A stretch of DNA of 64,000 bases from Cupriavidus pauculus (GCF_022179805.1 NZ_BPUO01000013.1:1-64000), one strand, 5' to 3'; counted from the stretch's first letter, positions 9,950 through 19,584 are shown. Notes: a model not told the origin generated them from the letters alone. Program-made: numbers and translations.

Positions 9950-11146
9950 CTACCGGATCACCACCCCGCGCGAATTAATGATCGTCATCTCGACGAACTT
10001 CGAACCCACGTGGCTTTCGGGGCCGAACTGGATGATGAAGCCGCCCAGGTCCACGTTGCGCATGCTTTCCAGTGCCATCACAAAGCGCTCGCGCGTCAGG
10101 TCCTTGCCGGCGCGGCGCAGCCCTTCCACGAACGCCTTGGCGGCGATGAAGCCCTCGACGCTGGCGTAGTCGAATTCATTCTGCTTGCCCGCGGCCTGCA
10201 GCAGGCGCAGGTATTCGCGCACCACCGGCAGCGTGGCGTTGCCCGGATGCGGCATCACCTGCGAGATGATCACGCCGCTGCCTTGCGGGCCCACTTCCTT
10301 GGCCAGCGCCTGCGTGCCGACGAACGACACGTTGTAGAACTGGCCGCTGTAGCCACGGCGCAGAGCCTCTTTCACGAAGGCGCCGGCAGTGCGGTAGGCG
10401 CTGATCAGCACCACGGCATCGGGCTTGGCCTTCATGGCTTCCTGCATCGCGTCGCCGATTTCCACGGTGTTGCGGATCACGCTGGACTGGGCCACGAGTT
10501 TCACGCCGCTGTCGGCCGGCAGCACCTTGATGGCGTGCTCGATGCCGGCCAGGCCGGCCTTGCCGTAGCCGTCGTCGTTGTAGACCACCGCCACGCGCTT
10601 CAGGCCCGTGGTGCGGATCTGGCGCACGATGGCCGCCGTTTCCTCGTCATAGCCGGCGCGCACGTGGAATACGTAGCGGCTGTTGGGCTCGCGCAGGGTC
10701 TGCGCGCCGCTGAACGGTGCGAAGAACGGAATGCGCGCCTGGTTCACCAGCGGCAGCGCGGCCTGGCTGGTGGGCGTGCCCACATAACCGAACAGGGAAA
10801 AGACACGGTCTTCCTCGATCAGCTTCTTCGTGTTCTTGACGGCCTCGTCGGGTTCGTAGGCATCGTCCAGCGCCTTGAGCTCGATCTTGCGGCCGAACAC
10901 GCCGCCATGGGCGTTGATGTAGTCGAAGTAGAGGCGGGCGCCGGCGTTCATCTGCTTGCCCAGCACGGCCGTGGGGCCGGTCAGCGCGGCCGATTGTCCC
11001 AGCAGGATCGAGTCGGCGGTCACGCCGGCCTCGGCGGCCGTGGTATTGGCGGCAAACGCGGCGCCTGGTGCGCCGCTGGCCGCGAGCGCGGCCGCCATCA
11101 TCAGGCCGACGAACTGCCGGCGCTTGACCCCAGAAGTGAAACCCAT
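9950..11146 (-). CDS. Branched-chain amino-acid-type ABC substrate-binding protein
   Basis: A 398-aa periplasmic binding protein of the Peripla_BP_6 (LivJ-like) class. A signal peptide with a twin-arginine-like KRRQFVGLMMAAALAASG start and an AFA cleavage region is visible. ILLGQSAALTGPTAVLGKQMNAGARLYFDYIN, LFGYVGTPTSQAALPLVN and VVYNDDGYGKAG are typical of the family. ATG 11146 was preferred over TTG 11161 because GGGG lies 6 bases before it. No permease or ATPase gene is adjacent, so it is an orphan binding protein. The ligand is unknown. Confidence 0.88.
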   Translation of the reverse strand: MGFTSGVKRRQFVGLMMAAALAASGAPGAAFAANTTAAEAGVTADSILLGQSAALTGPTAVLGKQMNAGARLYFDYINAHGGVFGRKIELKALDDAYEPDEAVKNTKKLIEEDRVFSLFGYVGTPTSQAALPLVNQARIPFFAPFSGAQTLREPNSRYVFHVRAGYDEETAAIVRQIRTTGLKRVAVVYNDDGYGKAGLAGIEHAIKVLPADSGVKLVAQSSVIRNTVEIGDAMQEAMKAKPDAVVLISAYRTAGAFVKEALRRGYSGQFYNVSFVGTQALAKEVGPQGSGVIISQVMPHPGNATLPVVREYLRLLQAAGKQNEFDYASVEGFIAAKAFVEGLRRAGKDLTRERFVMALESMRNVDLGGFIIQFGPESHVGSKFVEMTIINSRGVVIR

Positions 11147-11474
11147 GTGAATCCCCGTCAAAAATCCGTCAAACGTCTGTCATTGCATTGTTTGCTGCGG
11201 TGCTGCTTTCGGACCCCGCGGATGCCGTCCGGATCTTGTGCCGGTACGGCTCCCGGCCCCGCGAGGCCGGACAGTTTCCGGGGTGAGCCGGACTGCGCCG
11301 GCACATCATAATCGAATACAATCGGAGCCAAACAAATTCTCCCGGTCAGGAATGTTTGGCCGACGCCACTGCGCCACAGTCATCACGGCCACGCCGTTGA
11401 CAAGCGCCTGGCCGATAGTCCGCCAATGCCCGTGCCGGGCGCCCCACTGCAGTTTCTGCCTGTCGAATCGCACC
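11147..11474. promoter_or_regulatory. Divergent intergenic region, binding protein / oxidoreductase
   Basis: A 328-base gap between divergent genes, so promoters for both are expected. I see a possible -10-like CATAAT near 11306 on the plus strand but no matching -35, and no hairpin or repeat worth naming. Small frames here are shadows. Confidence 0.4.
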
Positions 11475-13580
11475 ATGGCCACCCGCATCGTCCGCGCCGC
11501 CTGTCCTCATGATTGTCCCGATACCTGTGCATTGCTCGTCACCGTCGAGGACGGCCGCGCCGTCAAGGTCGCCGGCGACCCGGAGCATCCCACCACGGCC
11601 GGCGTGCTGTGCACCAAGGTGTCGCGCTACACCGAGCGCACCTACCATGCCGACCGCCTGCTGACGCCGCTGCGGCGCGTGGGCAAGAAGGGCGAGGGCA
11701 GGTTCGAGCCCATTTCCTGGGAAGCCGCGCTCGACGAAATCGCCACACGGCTGTCGGGCATCGCAGCTCGCAACCCGGAGGCGATCATCCCCTACAGCTA
11801 CGCCGGCACGATGGGCCTGGTGCAGGGCGAGAGCATGGCCGCGCGGTTCTTCCACAAGCTCGGAGCGTCGCTGCTCGATCGCACGATCTGCGCCAGCGCC
11901 GGCGCCACGGCGCTGCGCTATACCTATGGCGCCAGCGTCGGCATGGACGTGGAGCACGTGACCGATGCCAAGCTGGTGATCATCTGGGGCGGCAACCCGA
12001 TCGCCTCGAACCTGCATTTCTGGATGCGCGCGCAGGAAGCCAAGCGGCGCGGCGCCACGCTGGTGGCCATCGACCCGTACCGCTCGCTGACGGCCGAGAA
12101 GTGCCACCGCCATATCGCGCCGATGCCCGGCACCGACGGCGCGCTGGCGCTGGCGATGATCCATATCCTGATTCGCGACGGCCTGCTGGACCACGACTAC
12201 ATCGCGCAGCACACGGTGGGATTCGACGCGCTGCGCGAGCGCGCGATGGAATTCCCGCCGGCCAGGGCCGCGGAGATCTGCGGCGTGCCCGTGGAAGACA
12301 TCGAATGGCTGGCCGGCCTGTACGGCCAGCTTGCCGTCAAGGAACGCCAGCCCGTGGCCATCCGCCTGAACTACGGCGTGCAGCGCGTGCGCGGTGGCGG
12401 CCAGGCCGTGCGCGCGGTGGCTTGCCTGCCGTCGCTGGTGGGCGCCTGGCGCCATCCGGCGGGCGGCCTGCAGTTGTCCACGTCGGGCTTCTTCCCGATC
12501 GACAATGGCGCGCTGCAGCGTCCCGACCTGCTGCCCCACTGGCCGGAAGTGCCGCGCACGGTGAACATGAGCACGATTGGCGATGCGCTGCTGGACGACG
12601 GCACGCGCGGCAACGGCCCGAAGATCGAGGCCGTGGTGGTCTACAACAGCAACCCGGTGGCCGTGGCGCCGGAGTCGGCCAAGGTGGCGCAGGGGTTTGC
12701 GCGCGAAGACCTGTTCACGGTGGTGCTCGAACACTTCCGCACCGATACGGCCGATTACGCCGACATCGTGCTGCCCGCCACCACGCAGCTCGAACACGTG
12801 GACGTGCACAAGACCTACGGGCACGTCTACTTCATGGCCAACAACCAGGCCGTGGCGCCGCAGGGCCAGGCGTTGCCGAACACCGAGATCTTCCGCCGCC
12901 TGGCGGCGCGCATGGGCTTCACCGAGCCGTGCTTTGCCGACAGCGACGAAACTATTGCCGGGCAGGCCATTCTGCCCAACGACAAGCGCGCCGAGGGCAT
13001 TAGCTGGGACACCCTGAAGGCCAGCGGCTGGCAGCGGCTCAACATCGCCGCCGCGCCGTTCGCCAATGGCGGTTTCCCGACGCCGTCGGGCAAATGCGAG
13101 TTCTATTCGGAAGCCATGGCCCGTGACGGGCTCGATCCGGTGCCGGCCTACGTGCCGCCGTACGAAGCCCCGTCGTCGGCGCCCGAACTGGCCGCGAAGT
13201 ATCCGCTGGCGATGATCTCGCCGCCCGCGCGCAACTTCCTGAACAGCTCGTTCGTGAACGTCGACAGCCTGCGCGCCACCGAGGGCGAGCCGCACATCGA
13301 CATCCATCCCGCCGATGCGGCGGCCCGAGGCATTGCCCACGGCGACCTGGTGCGCGCCTACAACGACCGCGGCAGCATGCAGGCCCGCGCCCGGGTGACC
13401 GACCGCGCCAAGCAGGGCCTGGTGGTGGGCCTGTCGATCTGGTGGAAGAAGCTGGCCCCGGACGGCAAGAACGCCAACGAGCTGACCAGCCAGCACCTGA
13501 CCGATCTGGGGCGAGCCCCGGTGTTCTACGACTGCCTGGTGGAAGTGGAGACGGTGCGGGCCGAGGCCCTGACGTCATGA
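11475..13580 (+). CDS. Molybdopterin-dependent oxidoreductase (BisC-like)
   Basis: A 701-aa enzyme of the Mo-bis-MGD (DMSO reductase) superfamily. The N-terminal Fe4S4 ligand motif C10-x3-C14-x3-C18, with a fourth Cys in GVLCTKVSRY, binds an iron-sulfur cluster. The core molybdopterin domain includes SYAGTMGLVQGESMAARFFHKLG and IIWGGNPIASNLHF. The C-terminal dinucleotide-binding domain includes LAMISPPARNFLNSSFVNV and HIDIHPADAAARGI. No twin-arginine signal is seen, so it should be cytoplasmic. ATG 11475 gives the normal domain start; upstream frame is low in similarity. The substrate cannot be deduced. The next gene overlaps by ATGA. Confidence 0.9.
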   Translation: MATRIVRAACPHDCPDTCALLVTVEDGRAVKVAGDPEHPTTAGVLCTKVSRYTERTYHADRLLTPLRRVGKKGEGRFEPISWEAALDEIATRLSGIAARNPEAIIPYSYAGTMGLVQGESMAARFFHKLGASLLDRTICASAGATALRYTYGASVGMDVEHVTDAKLVIIWGGNPIASNLHFWMRAQEAKRRGATLVAIDPYRSLTAEKCHRHIAPMPGTDGALALAMIHILIRDGLLDHDYIAQHTVGFDALRERAMEFPPARAAEICGVPVEDIEWLAGLYGQLAVKERQPVAIRLNYGVQRVRGGGQAVRAVACLPSLVGAWRHPAGGLQLSTSGFFPIDNGALQRPDLLPHWPEVPRTVNMSTIGDALLDDGTRGNGPKIEAVVVYNSNPVAVAPESAKVAQGFAREDLFTVVLEHFRTDTADYADIVLPATTQLEHVDVHKTYGHVYFMANNQAVAPQGQALPNTEIFRRLAARMGFTEPCFADSDETIAGQAILPNDKRAEGISWDTLKASGWQRLNIAAAPFANGGFPTPSGKCEFYSEAMARDGLDPVPAYVPPYEAPSSAPELAAKYPLAMISPPARNFLNSSFVNVDSLRATEGEPHIDIHPADAAARGIAHGDLVRAYNDRGSMQARARVTDRAKQGLVVGLSIWWKKLAPDGKNANELTSQHLTDLGRAPVFYDCLVEVETVRAEALTS

Positions 13581-14719
13581 AGCGCTGGCCGGCCCGCCGG
13601 CGCCTGGCGGGTGTCCTCGTGGTACTCGCCGTGGCAGCGCTGGCGGCCGGCTGCGACACGGTCGGCTATTACTATCAGTCGATTGGCGGCCACTTGGGTG
13701 TGATGGCGTCGGCCCAGTCGCTCGACGATGCCATCGCCACCGCGAACACCGCCAACGACGCCCGGCTCGCGCAGCGGCTGGAACTGGCGCGACGCATCCG
13801 CGACTACGCATCGCGCGAACTCAAGCTGCCCGACAACGGCAGCTATCGCAAATACGCCAATCTGCATCGCCCCTATGTGGTGTGGAGCGTGTTTGCCACC
13901 CCCGAGCTGTCGCTGGACCTGCGCAGGTGGTGCTTCCCCATCGTCGGCTGCATCACGTACCGTGGCTACTACAGCCAGGACGATGCCGATCACTACGCCG
14001 CGGGTTTGCGCCGCGATGGCTTCGAAACCTATGTGGCGGGTATTCCGGCCTATTCGACGCTCGGCTATTTCGACGATCCGTTACTGAATACCTTCGTCTA
14101 CCAGCCCGAGGGCGAGCTGGCGCGGCTGATCTTCCACGAACTGGCGCACCAGGTGGTGTACGTGCGCAACGACACCGCGTTCAACGAATCGTTTGCCACG
14201 GCTGTGGAAATGGCCGGCGTGGAGCACTGGCTGGCGCAGGACGGCTCGGTCGACGCGCGCGCCAGCTACAAGATCTACGACGGCCGGCGCCGCCAGTTCC
14301 GCGCGATGCTGCTGAGCACGCGCGACAAGCTGGTGACGCTGTACAAGTCGCCGCTGGACGAGGAAGCCAAGCGCCAGGGCAAGGCGCGCATCTTCGACGA
14401 ACTGCGCCAGGAATACGCGGCCCTGAAAACCGAGTGGGGCGGCTATACCGGCTACGACCGCTGGTTCGACCAGCCGCTGACCAACGCCCACCTGGCCGCC
14501 GTGGCCACCTACCAGCAGTGGGTGCCGGCATTCACGGCGCTGCTGGCGCAGTCGGGGGGCGACTGGGAACGCTTCTACGCCGCCGCCCGCCAGCTCGGCG
14601 ACCTGCCTCCGGCGCAGCGCGAAGCGGCCCTGCGCAAGCTGGCGCCGCCCGCCACTGAAGTGACGCCGCTGACGGCGAGCGGCGGGGCGGGCGCCGCAGC
14701 CGGTACGCCGAAACCCTGA
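13577..14719 (+). CDS. Putative lipoprotein aminopeptidase (COG4324-like)
   Basis: A 380-aa protein with a signal peptide ending in a lipobox (ALAAGC), so probably anchored in the outer or inner membrane facing the periplasm. It carries a zinc-protease-like HELAHQ motif (H187, E188, H191) followed by NESFATAVE, which can supply the third ligand. CITYRGYYSQDDADHYAAGLRRDGFETYV is characteristic of the family annotated as predicted aminopeptidases; I know of no well-defined substrate. The start overlaps the oxidoreductase stop by 4 bases (ATGA). Confidence 0.82.
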   Translation: MKRWPARRRLAGVLVVLAVAALAAGCDTVGYYYQSIGGHLGVMASAQSLDDAIATANTANDARLAQRLELARRIRDYASRELKLPDNGSYRKYANLHRPYVVWSVFATPELSLDLRRWCFPIVGCITYRGYYSQDDADHYAAGLRRDGFETYVAGIPAYSTLGYFDDPLLNTFVYQPEGELARLIFHELAHQVVYVRNDTAFNESFATAVEMAGVEHWLAQDGSVDARASYKIYDGRRRQFRAMLLSTRDKLVTLYKSPLDEEAKRQGKARIFDELRQEYAALKTEWGGYTGYDRWFDQPLTNAHLAAVATYQQWVPAFTALLAQSGGDWERFYAAARQLGDLPPAQREAALRKLAPPATEVTPLTASGGAGAAAGTPKP

Positions 14720-14734
14720 CACGGGAGTTTCCCG

Positions 14735-15439
14735 ATGGTGACGCGCCCCGTGCATGCGAAAATGGCGGCCATGTCCCATGCCCCAAGAAAATCCGGTCAT
14801 CCGCCACGCGCCACCGAGGCCGCCACCCTGAGCGAGGACGGCCCCGCCCGTTCGCACGTGGCCGAGCGCCAGGAAGCACGCCGGCGCCAGATCCTGGATA
14901 CCGCCGCGCAGCTTTTCTACACGAAAGGCTATCCGGGCATGACCATGAACGACCTGTGCCGGGCCTTGGGCGTGACCAAGCCGGCGGTCTACTATTACTT
15001 CGCTGACAAGTACGAGATCTTCGACATCCTGTGCCGTGAATCGGCCCAGACCTGCCTGCCGGTGATTCGCGAGACCGCCAATGCGGCGCTGCCGGTGCGC
15101 GAGCGGCTGCACACGTGCCTGCTGGAAATGGCGCGCCGCTGCGTCCGATGCCACGTGGCCGCCGCGCTGAGCTTCCGCGACAACCAGTACCTGAAGCCGG
15201 AAACCATGGAGTGGCTCAACGCCATGGCGCGCGATTTCTACCGCGACCTGTACGCGCTGCTGGAGGAAGGGCGCGCGGCGGGCGTGTTTACGTTTGGCGA
15301 TGCCCGGGTCACGGCCCATTCCATGGGCGGCGTGATCGGCTTCATGTACACGTGGCATGAGCCCGGACGCATGGACCCGGAAGTGTTGGCACAGGAGCTG
15401 GCGCAGAACATGATGAAGCTGGTGTTGCCGCCGGCTTGA
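14735..15439 (+). CDS. TetR/AcrR family transcriptional regulator
   Basis: A 234-aa DNA-binding regulator. The TetR_N helix-turn-helix lies near residues 48-94 (RRRQILDTAAQLFYTKGYPGMTMNDLCRALGVTKPAVYYYFADKYE in outline), followed by an all-helical ligand-binding part with a Cys pair (RRCVRCHV). GGGAG at 14723-14727 is 7 bases before ATG 14735. ATG at 14762 and 14771 are alternatives. It lies just upstream of the acyl-CoA ligase gene on the same strand and may control it, as TetR proteins often do for fatty-acid genes. That link is inference. Confidence 0.9.
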   Translation: MVTRPVHAKMAAMSHAPRKSGHPPRATEAATLSEDGPARSHVAERQEARRRQILDTAAQLFYTKGYPGMTMNDLCRALGVTKPAVYYYFADKYEIFDILCRESAQTCLPVIRETANAALPVRERLHTCLLEMARRCVRCHVAAALSFRDNQYLKPETMEWLNAMARDFYRDLYALLEEGRAAGVFTFGDARVTAHSMGGVIGFMYTWHEPGRMDPEVLAQELAQNMMKLVLPPA

Positions 15440-15634
15440 TCGTCGCCAAGGTTTGCCGCAGTCGTTGCCCGGATCGTCAGGGTATTCCCTCGATACCCCC
15501 ATTGGGTGGCGCATAATCCACGATTTCCACGGTCCAATTCGTGGAGGACTTCGTCTAACGGGTTGTCTTCGGAGGGGGCACGCGTTTAGCATTCCCCAAA
15601 AATCGAACGACCATTCAGAAATTCAGGAGACGGT

Positions 15635-17317
15635 ATGGAAAAGCTGTGGCTGAAACATTATCCGGCAGGCGTACCGGCAGAGATCGACGCCAGTCAGTTC
15701 CGTTCGCTGGCCCAGTTGCTCGAGCATTCGTTCCGTACCTACGCCGACCGCCGCGCGTTCATCTGCATGGACAAGGCCATCACCTACGGTGAGCTGGACC
15801 AGATGTCGCGCCAGTTTGCCGCCTGGCTGCAGTCGCGCGGGCTGCGCCCGGGCGCACGCGTGGCCATCATGATGCCGAACGTGCTGCAGTATCCGGTGGT
15901 GCTGGCCGCCGTGCTGCGCGCCGGCTACGTGGTGGTCAACGTCAATCCGCTGTACACGCCGCGCGAGCTGGAGCACCAGCTCAAGGACAGCGGCGCCGAA
16001 GCCATCGTCATCCTGGAAAACTTTGCCGCCACGCTGCAGGCCGTGCTGCCGGCTACCCCGGTCAAGCATGTGGTGGTGGCCAGCATGGGCGACATGCTGG
16101 GCGGGCTGAAGGGCTCCATCGTCAATTTCGTGGTACGCAACGTCAAGAAGATGGTGCCGGCGTGGGAGCTGCCCAACTGCGTGCGCTTCAACGACGTGCT
16201 GGCCGAGGCGCGCGGCATGGGGCTGAAGCCCGTGAGCACCGGCCCGGACGATATCGCGTTCCTGCAGTACACGGGCGGTACCACGGGGGTGTCGAAGGGC
16301 GCCACGCTGCTGCACCGGAACATCGTGGCCAACGTGCTGCAGTCGGAGGCGTGGATGCAGCCGGCGCTGGCCAAGGGCGCCCATATCGACCAGGTCATCA
16401 CGATCACTGCGCTGCCGCTGTATCACATCTTCGCGCTGACGGTCTGCTGCCTGCTGGGCATGCGTAGCGGCGGCCTGAGCATCCTGATTCCGAACCCGCG
16501 CGATATTCCGGGCTTCATCAAGGAACTGCAGAAGTACAAGTTCCACATGTTCCCGGCCGTGAACACGCTCTACAACGCGCTGCTGAACCACCCGGATTTC
16601 AGCAAGGTCGACTGCTCGGGCCTGCGCGTGGCCAATGGCGGCGGCATGGCCGTGCAGGAAGCCGTGGCCAAGAACTGGCTGGCCAAGACCGGCTGCCCGA
16701 TCATCGAGGGCTACGGCCTGTCGGAAACGTCGCCGTCGGCCACCTGCAACCCGACCGATTCCGAGGCGTTCTCGGGCACCATCGGTCTGCCGCTGCCGTC
16801 GACCGAAGTCTCGATCCGCGACGACGATGGCGTTGAACTGCCGCTGGGGCAGCCCGGCGAGATCTGCCTGCGCGGCCCGCAGGTGATGGCCGGCTACTGG
16901 AACCGCCCGGACGAGACCGCCAAGGTCATGACCCCGGACGGCTTCTTCAAGACCGGCGATATCGGCGTGATGGACGAGCGCGGCTACACCAAGATCGTCG
17001 ACCGCAAGAAGGACATGATCCTGGTGTCGGGCTTCAACGTGTATCCAAACGAGGTGGAAGGCGTGGTGGCGGAATGCCCGGGCGTGCTGGAAGTGGCGGC
17101 CGTCGGCGTGCCCGACCAGCACTCGGGCGAGGTGGTCAAGCTGTTCGTGGTCAAGAAGGACCCGGCGCTGTCGGAAGCCGACGTGATCGCCTACTGCAAG
17201 GATCGCCTGACCGGCTACAAGCGTCCCAAGTACGTCGAGTTCCGCACGGAACTGCCGAAGACGAACGTCGGGAAGATTTTGCGTCGGGAACTGCGGGATA
17301 GCAGGAAGGCGGCGTAA
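15635..17317 (+). CDS. fadD: Long-chain fatty acid--CoA ligase (AMP-dependent)
   Basis: A 560-aa acyl-adenylate-forming enzyme that activates fatty acids to acyl-CoA using ATP. The AMP-binding P-loop is YTGGTTGVSKGA (about residues 211-222), the adenine site is EGYGLSETSP, the hinge motif is YTKIVDRKKDMILVSGFNVYP and the C-terminal catalytic Lys region is KTNVGKILRREL. Length and motifs fit FadD. ATG 15635 follows CAGGAGA. It ends at a convergent junction with a REP-like palindrome. Substrate chain length is not determined by sequence alone. Confidence 0.9.
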   Translation: MEKLWLKHYPAGVPAEIDASQFRSLAQLLEHSFRTYADRRAFICMDKAITYGELDQMSRQFAAWLQSRGLRPGARVAIMMPNVLQYPVVLAAVLRAGYVVVNVNPLYTPRELEHQLKDSGAEAIVILENFAATLQAVLPATPVKHVVVASMGDMLGGLKGSIVNFVVRNVKKMVPAWELPNCVRFNDVLAEARGMGLKPVSTGPDDIAFLQYTGGTTGVSKGATLLHRNIVANVLQSEAWMQPALAKGAHIDQVITITALPLYHIFALTVCCLLGMRSGGLSILIPNPRDIPGFIKELQKYKFHMFPAVNTLYNALLNHPDFSKVDCSGLRVANGGGMAVQEAVAKNWLAKTGCPIIEGYGLSETSPSATCNPTDSEAFSGTIGLPLPSTEVSIRDDDGVELPLGQPGEICLRGPQVMAGYWNRPDETAKVMTPDGFFKTGDIGVMDERGYTKIVDRKKDMILVSGFNVYPNEVEGVVAECPGVLEVAAVGVPDQHSGEVVKLFVVKKDPALSEADVIAYCKDRLTGYKRPKYVEFRTELPKTNVGKILRRELRDSRKAA

Positions 17318-17340
17318 CGTTCCTCCTGCCTTTGGGTTTG

Positions 17341-17370
17341 CTCCCCTCTCCCGCATGCGGGAGAGGGGAG
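17341..17370. repeat. REP-like palindrome
   Basis: A perfect 30-base palindrome (half site CTCCCCTCTCCCGCA). The left flank TTGGGTTTG is the same as beside the copy near 9787-9795, which shows both are copies of one repeat family. It fills the 62-base gap between convergent genes and could end transcription in both directions. Confidence 0.88.
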
Positions 17371-17379
17371 CTTGGTTCT

Positions 17380-17832
17380 CTAACACTCGTTCGACGGCGC
17401 CATCTGCGGTTGCGTTGTCCCATCGGGATAGATCAACCGCACACAGGCGCCCGGTTCCAGCCCTGGCGCCGCCGGCCCGTTGACTTCCGCCACCAGGCCG
17501 TCCGCGGTCTTGACCCGGTACTGGAACAAGTCCATCTGCACGGGCGGCTGCGGTTTCCTGAACAGTTGCGTCAGGTCCACCGCGAATCCCACACCGACAC
17601 CCCCTCCACCGCCGCCACCGCCTGCGGCCACGCCGCCGACGCTGCTGTAGCCGCCATAGCTCGATGCCTGCGGGATATCCACACGCGACAGGAAATTCTT
17701 CTCGGTAACGCGCCCCAGCTTGACCGTGGCATTGATCGGCGTGACCTGCGGGGCAGAAGGCGTGCTGCTGCACGCAGCCATCAGGCAGGCAACAGCCAGG
17801 GCGGGAACGATACGTAGGGCAGCTTTGGTCAT
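17380..17832 (-). CDS. Gly-rich putative lipoprotein
   Basis: A 150-aa protein that I do not recognise. The signal peptide ends in a lipobox (ACLMAAC), so it should be lipid-anchored. A Gly-rich run with eight consecutive Gly follows the SSVGGVAA segment near the middle, before VGVGFAVDLTQLFRKPQPP. The C-terminal half (QYRVKTADGLVAEVNGP, GACVRLIYPDG) looks like a small beta-rich domain of the kind found in outer-membrane lipoproteins. The ATG overlaps the stop of the upstream MarR gene (ATGA), so they are translated together. Confidence 0.75.
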   Translation of the reverse strand: MTKAALRIVPALAVACLMAACSSTPSAPQVTPINATVKLGRVTEKNFLSRVDIPQASSYGGYSSVGGVAAGGGGGGGGVGVGFAVDLTQLFRKPQPPVQMDLFQYRVKTADGLVAEVNGPAAPGLEPGACVRLIYPDGTTQPQMAPSNEC

Positions 17833-18335
17833 GGCGTGGTCAGGCTCGACTTGAGGCGGCCCAGCAGACGGAAGAGGGCGCGCCTGTCGGTTTCGGCAAG
17901 CCCGGAGAACAATTGTTCCACCCACGTCTCGTGGGCGCGCGCCATGCGCGAGAATGCCTCGCGGCCAGCCGGTGTCAGACGGATCAGATAAGCGCGGCGG
18001 TCAGTGGGTAGCGCTTCGCGCGTGACCAGGCCTTCCTGCTGGAGCTGGTCGGTGATGCCGGTCACATTGCCGCCGGTCACCATCATGCGCCGCGACAGCT
18101 CGCCCATCTTGAGTCCTTCGGGGTGACGGTCGAGCTGGGACATCAGGTCGAAGCGCGGCAGCGTCACCGCAAAGTCCTGGCGCAGGCGCGAGCGGATATC
18201 GCCTTCCACCAGCGTGGTGCAGGTCAGCAGGCGCAGCCAGAGCCGCAGCGCCTCGTGGTCCGATTCGCCGGCACTGGTTTCCAGGTCGACCGGCGATCCT
18301 TCGGCAGCATTGCTGGCGGCGGTGGGATTGGGCAT
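17829..18335 (-). CDS. MarR family transcriptional regulator
   Basis: A 168-aa winged-helix regulator. DLMSQLDRHPEGLKMGELSRRMMVTGGNVTGITDQLQQEGLVTREALPTDRR in outline is the MarR DNA-binding wing region (about residues 62-115), with the typical DRRAYLIRLTPAGREAF strand-loop-strand. It probably binds DNA as a dimer and responds to a small aromatic ligand. It is translationally coupled to the Gly-rich lipoprotein gene, which may be one of its targets or simply cotranscribed. Confidence 0.9.
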   Translation of the reverse strand: MPNPTAASNAAEGSPVDLETSAGESDHEALRLWLRLLTCTTLVEGDIRSRLRQDFAVTLPRFDLMSQLDRHPEGLKMGELSRRMMVTGGNVTGITDQLQQEGLVTREALPTDRRAYLIRLTPAGREAFSRMARAHETWVEQLFSGLAETDRRALFRLLGRLKSSLTTP

Positions 18336-18407
18336 CTTGATTCGGGCAGCTCAAACATTTGATGCCTCAAGTATATGCGCTGCCCGGCCATCTCCCTACG
18401 TGTCGGA

Positions 18408-19409
18408 TCAATCCACCTTGGCGCCCGAATCCTTGACGACCTTGGCCCACTTGGTGGTCTCGGCGCGGATCAGCGCGGCAAACTGTTCGGGCGTGTTGCC
18501 TACCGGATCGGCACCCTGCGCCATCAGGCGCTCGCGCACGGCCGGCGTGTTCAGGCTCTTGGCCACTTCCTGCTGGATGCGGTGGATGATGTCCGGCGGC
18601 GTACCGGCCGGGGCCAGCAGGCCGAACCACGAGCTGGCTTCGTAGTTGGGCAGGTTGGCGGCCTGCGCAATGGTGGGTACGCCGGGCAGGGCGGGCGACG
18701 GCTTGGCGCTGGTCACGGCCAGCGCCTTGAGCTTGCCGGACTTGATCAGTTGCATCGACGACGGCAGGTTGTCGAACATCACCTGCATCGTCCCGCCGGT
18801 CATGTCGGTCAGCGCGGGGCCGCTGCCACGGTACGGGAAATGCACCATGAAGGTCTTGGTCTGCGTCTTGAACAGCTCGCCGGCCAGGTGGATCGACGTC
18901 CCGTTGCCACTCGACGCCATGTTGAGCTTGCCCGGATTGGCGCGCGCATAGGCAATCAGGTCGTTGACCGAATTGATCTTGTTCTGCTGCGCGAAGGCGG
19001 GATTGACCACCAGCACGTTCGGCACCGCGGCCACCAGCGTGATCGGCGCGAAGTCCTTGATCGGATCGAACGGCAGCTTGCCGTACAGCGACTGGTTGAT
19101 GCCGTGCGTGCCGACCGTGCCCATCAGCAGCGTGTAGCCGTCGGGCGCCGCCTTGGCCACGATGTCGGAGCCGATATTGCCGCCCGCGCCGGGTTTGTTG
19201 TCGACCACCACGTTCCAGCCCTGCAGCTTCGACAGCTCCGCCGAGACCGCGCGCGCCATGATGTCAGTGGTGCCGCCCGCCGGGAACGGCACGACCAGGC
19301 GGATCGGCTTGGTCGGATATGCATCGGCGGCAAGGGCCGAGGTCAGGCCGGCCGGGCCCAGGGCAAGCGACAGGAGCAGCGCGACGGTGCGCCGGCGAGG
19401 TTGGTGCAT
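18408..19409 (-). CDS. Bug/TctC family periplasmic solute receptor
   Basis: A 333-aa tripartite tricarboxylate transporter receptor-type protein. The signal peptide ([23 protein letters not shown]) predicts a periplasmic location. Family hallmarks are visible: [53 protein letters not shown] and [23 protein letters not shown]. Such Bug receptors are greatly expanded in Burkholderiaceae and often stand without transporter genes, as here. The ligand, probably a carboxylate, is unknown. ATG 19409 was chosen because it starts directly at the signal peptide. Confidence 0.92.
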   Translation of the reverse strand: MHQPRRRTVALLLSLALGPAGLTSALAADAYPTKPIRLVVPFPAGGTTDIMARAVSAELSKLQGWNVVVDNKPGAGGNIGSDIVAKAAPDGYTLLMGTVGTHGINQSLYGKLPFDPIKDFAPITLVAAVPNVLVVNPAFAQQNKINSVNDLIAYARANPGKLNMASSGNGTSIHLAGELFKTQTKTFMVHFPYRGSGPALTDMTGGTMQVMFDNLPSSMQLIKSGKLKALAVTSAKPSPALPGVPTIAQAANLPNYEASSWFGLLAPAGTPPDIIHRIQQEVAKSLNTPAVRERLMAQGADPVGNTPEQFAALIRAETTKWAKVVKDSGAKVD

Positions 19410-19524
19410 GGCAATGTCTCCAGGATGAGGCGGCCGGGTGTTCCGGTCTGCAGGCCATTCTAGTCGGCGACACGCCACTTAGCGGATGAGGTGAAACCCG
19501 TTGAGACATTCACGCGCCGGGCAT

Positions 19525-19549
19525 GAAAAAAGGCGCCCGGAGGCGCCTT
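19525..19549 (-). terminator. Intrinsic terminator of the porin gene
   Basis: An 8-bp GC stem (AAGGCGCC at 19530-19537 with GGCGCCTT at 19542-19549) around a CGGA loop. On the minus strand it is followed by a T-run (complement of AAAAA at 19525-19529). It lies 36 bases past the porin stop codon. Confidence 0.88.
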
Positions 19550-19584
19550 GAAGAAAAGGAACAATGTCGAACTTGAAGCGTAGA

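Noticed and set aside
9950-11146. The binding protein as part of the adjacent peptide transporter operon
   Set aside because: It is on the opposite strand, belongs to a different binding-protein class and is separated by the REP-like unit.
15623-17773. Long minus-strand frame opposite the acyl-CoA ligase, and similar ones opposite ftsI and the molybdoenzyme
   Set aside because: Shadow frames. No recognisable domain, no ribosome binding site, full overlap with well-supported genes.
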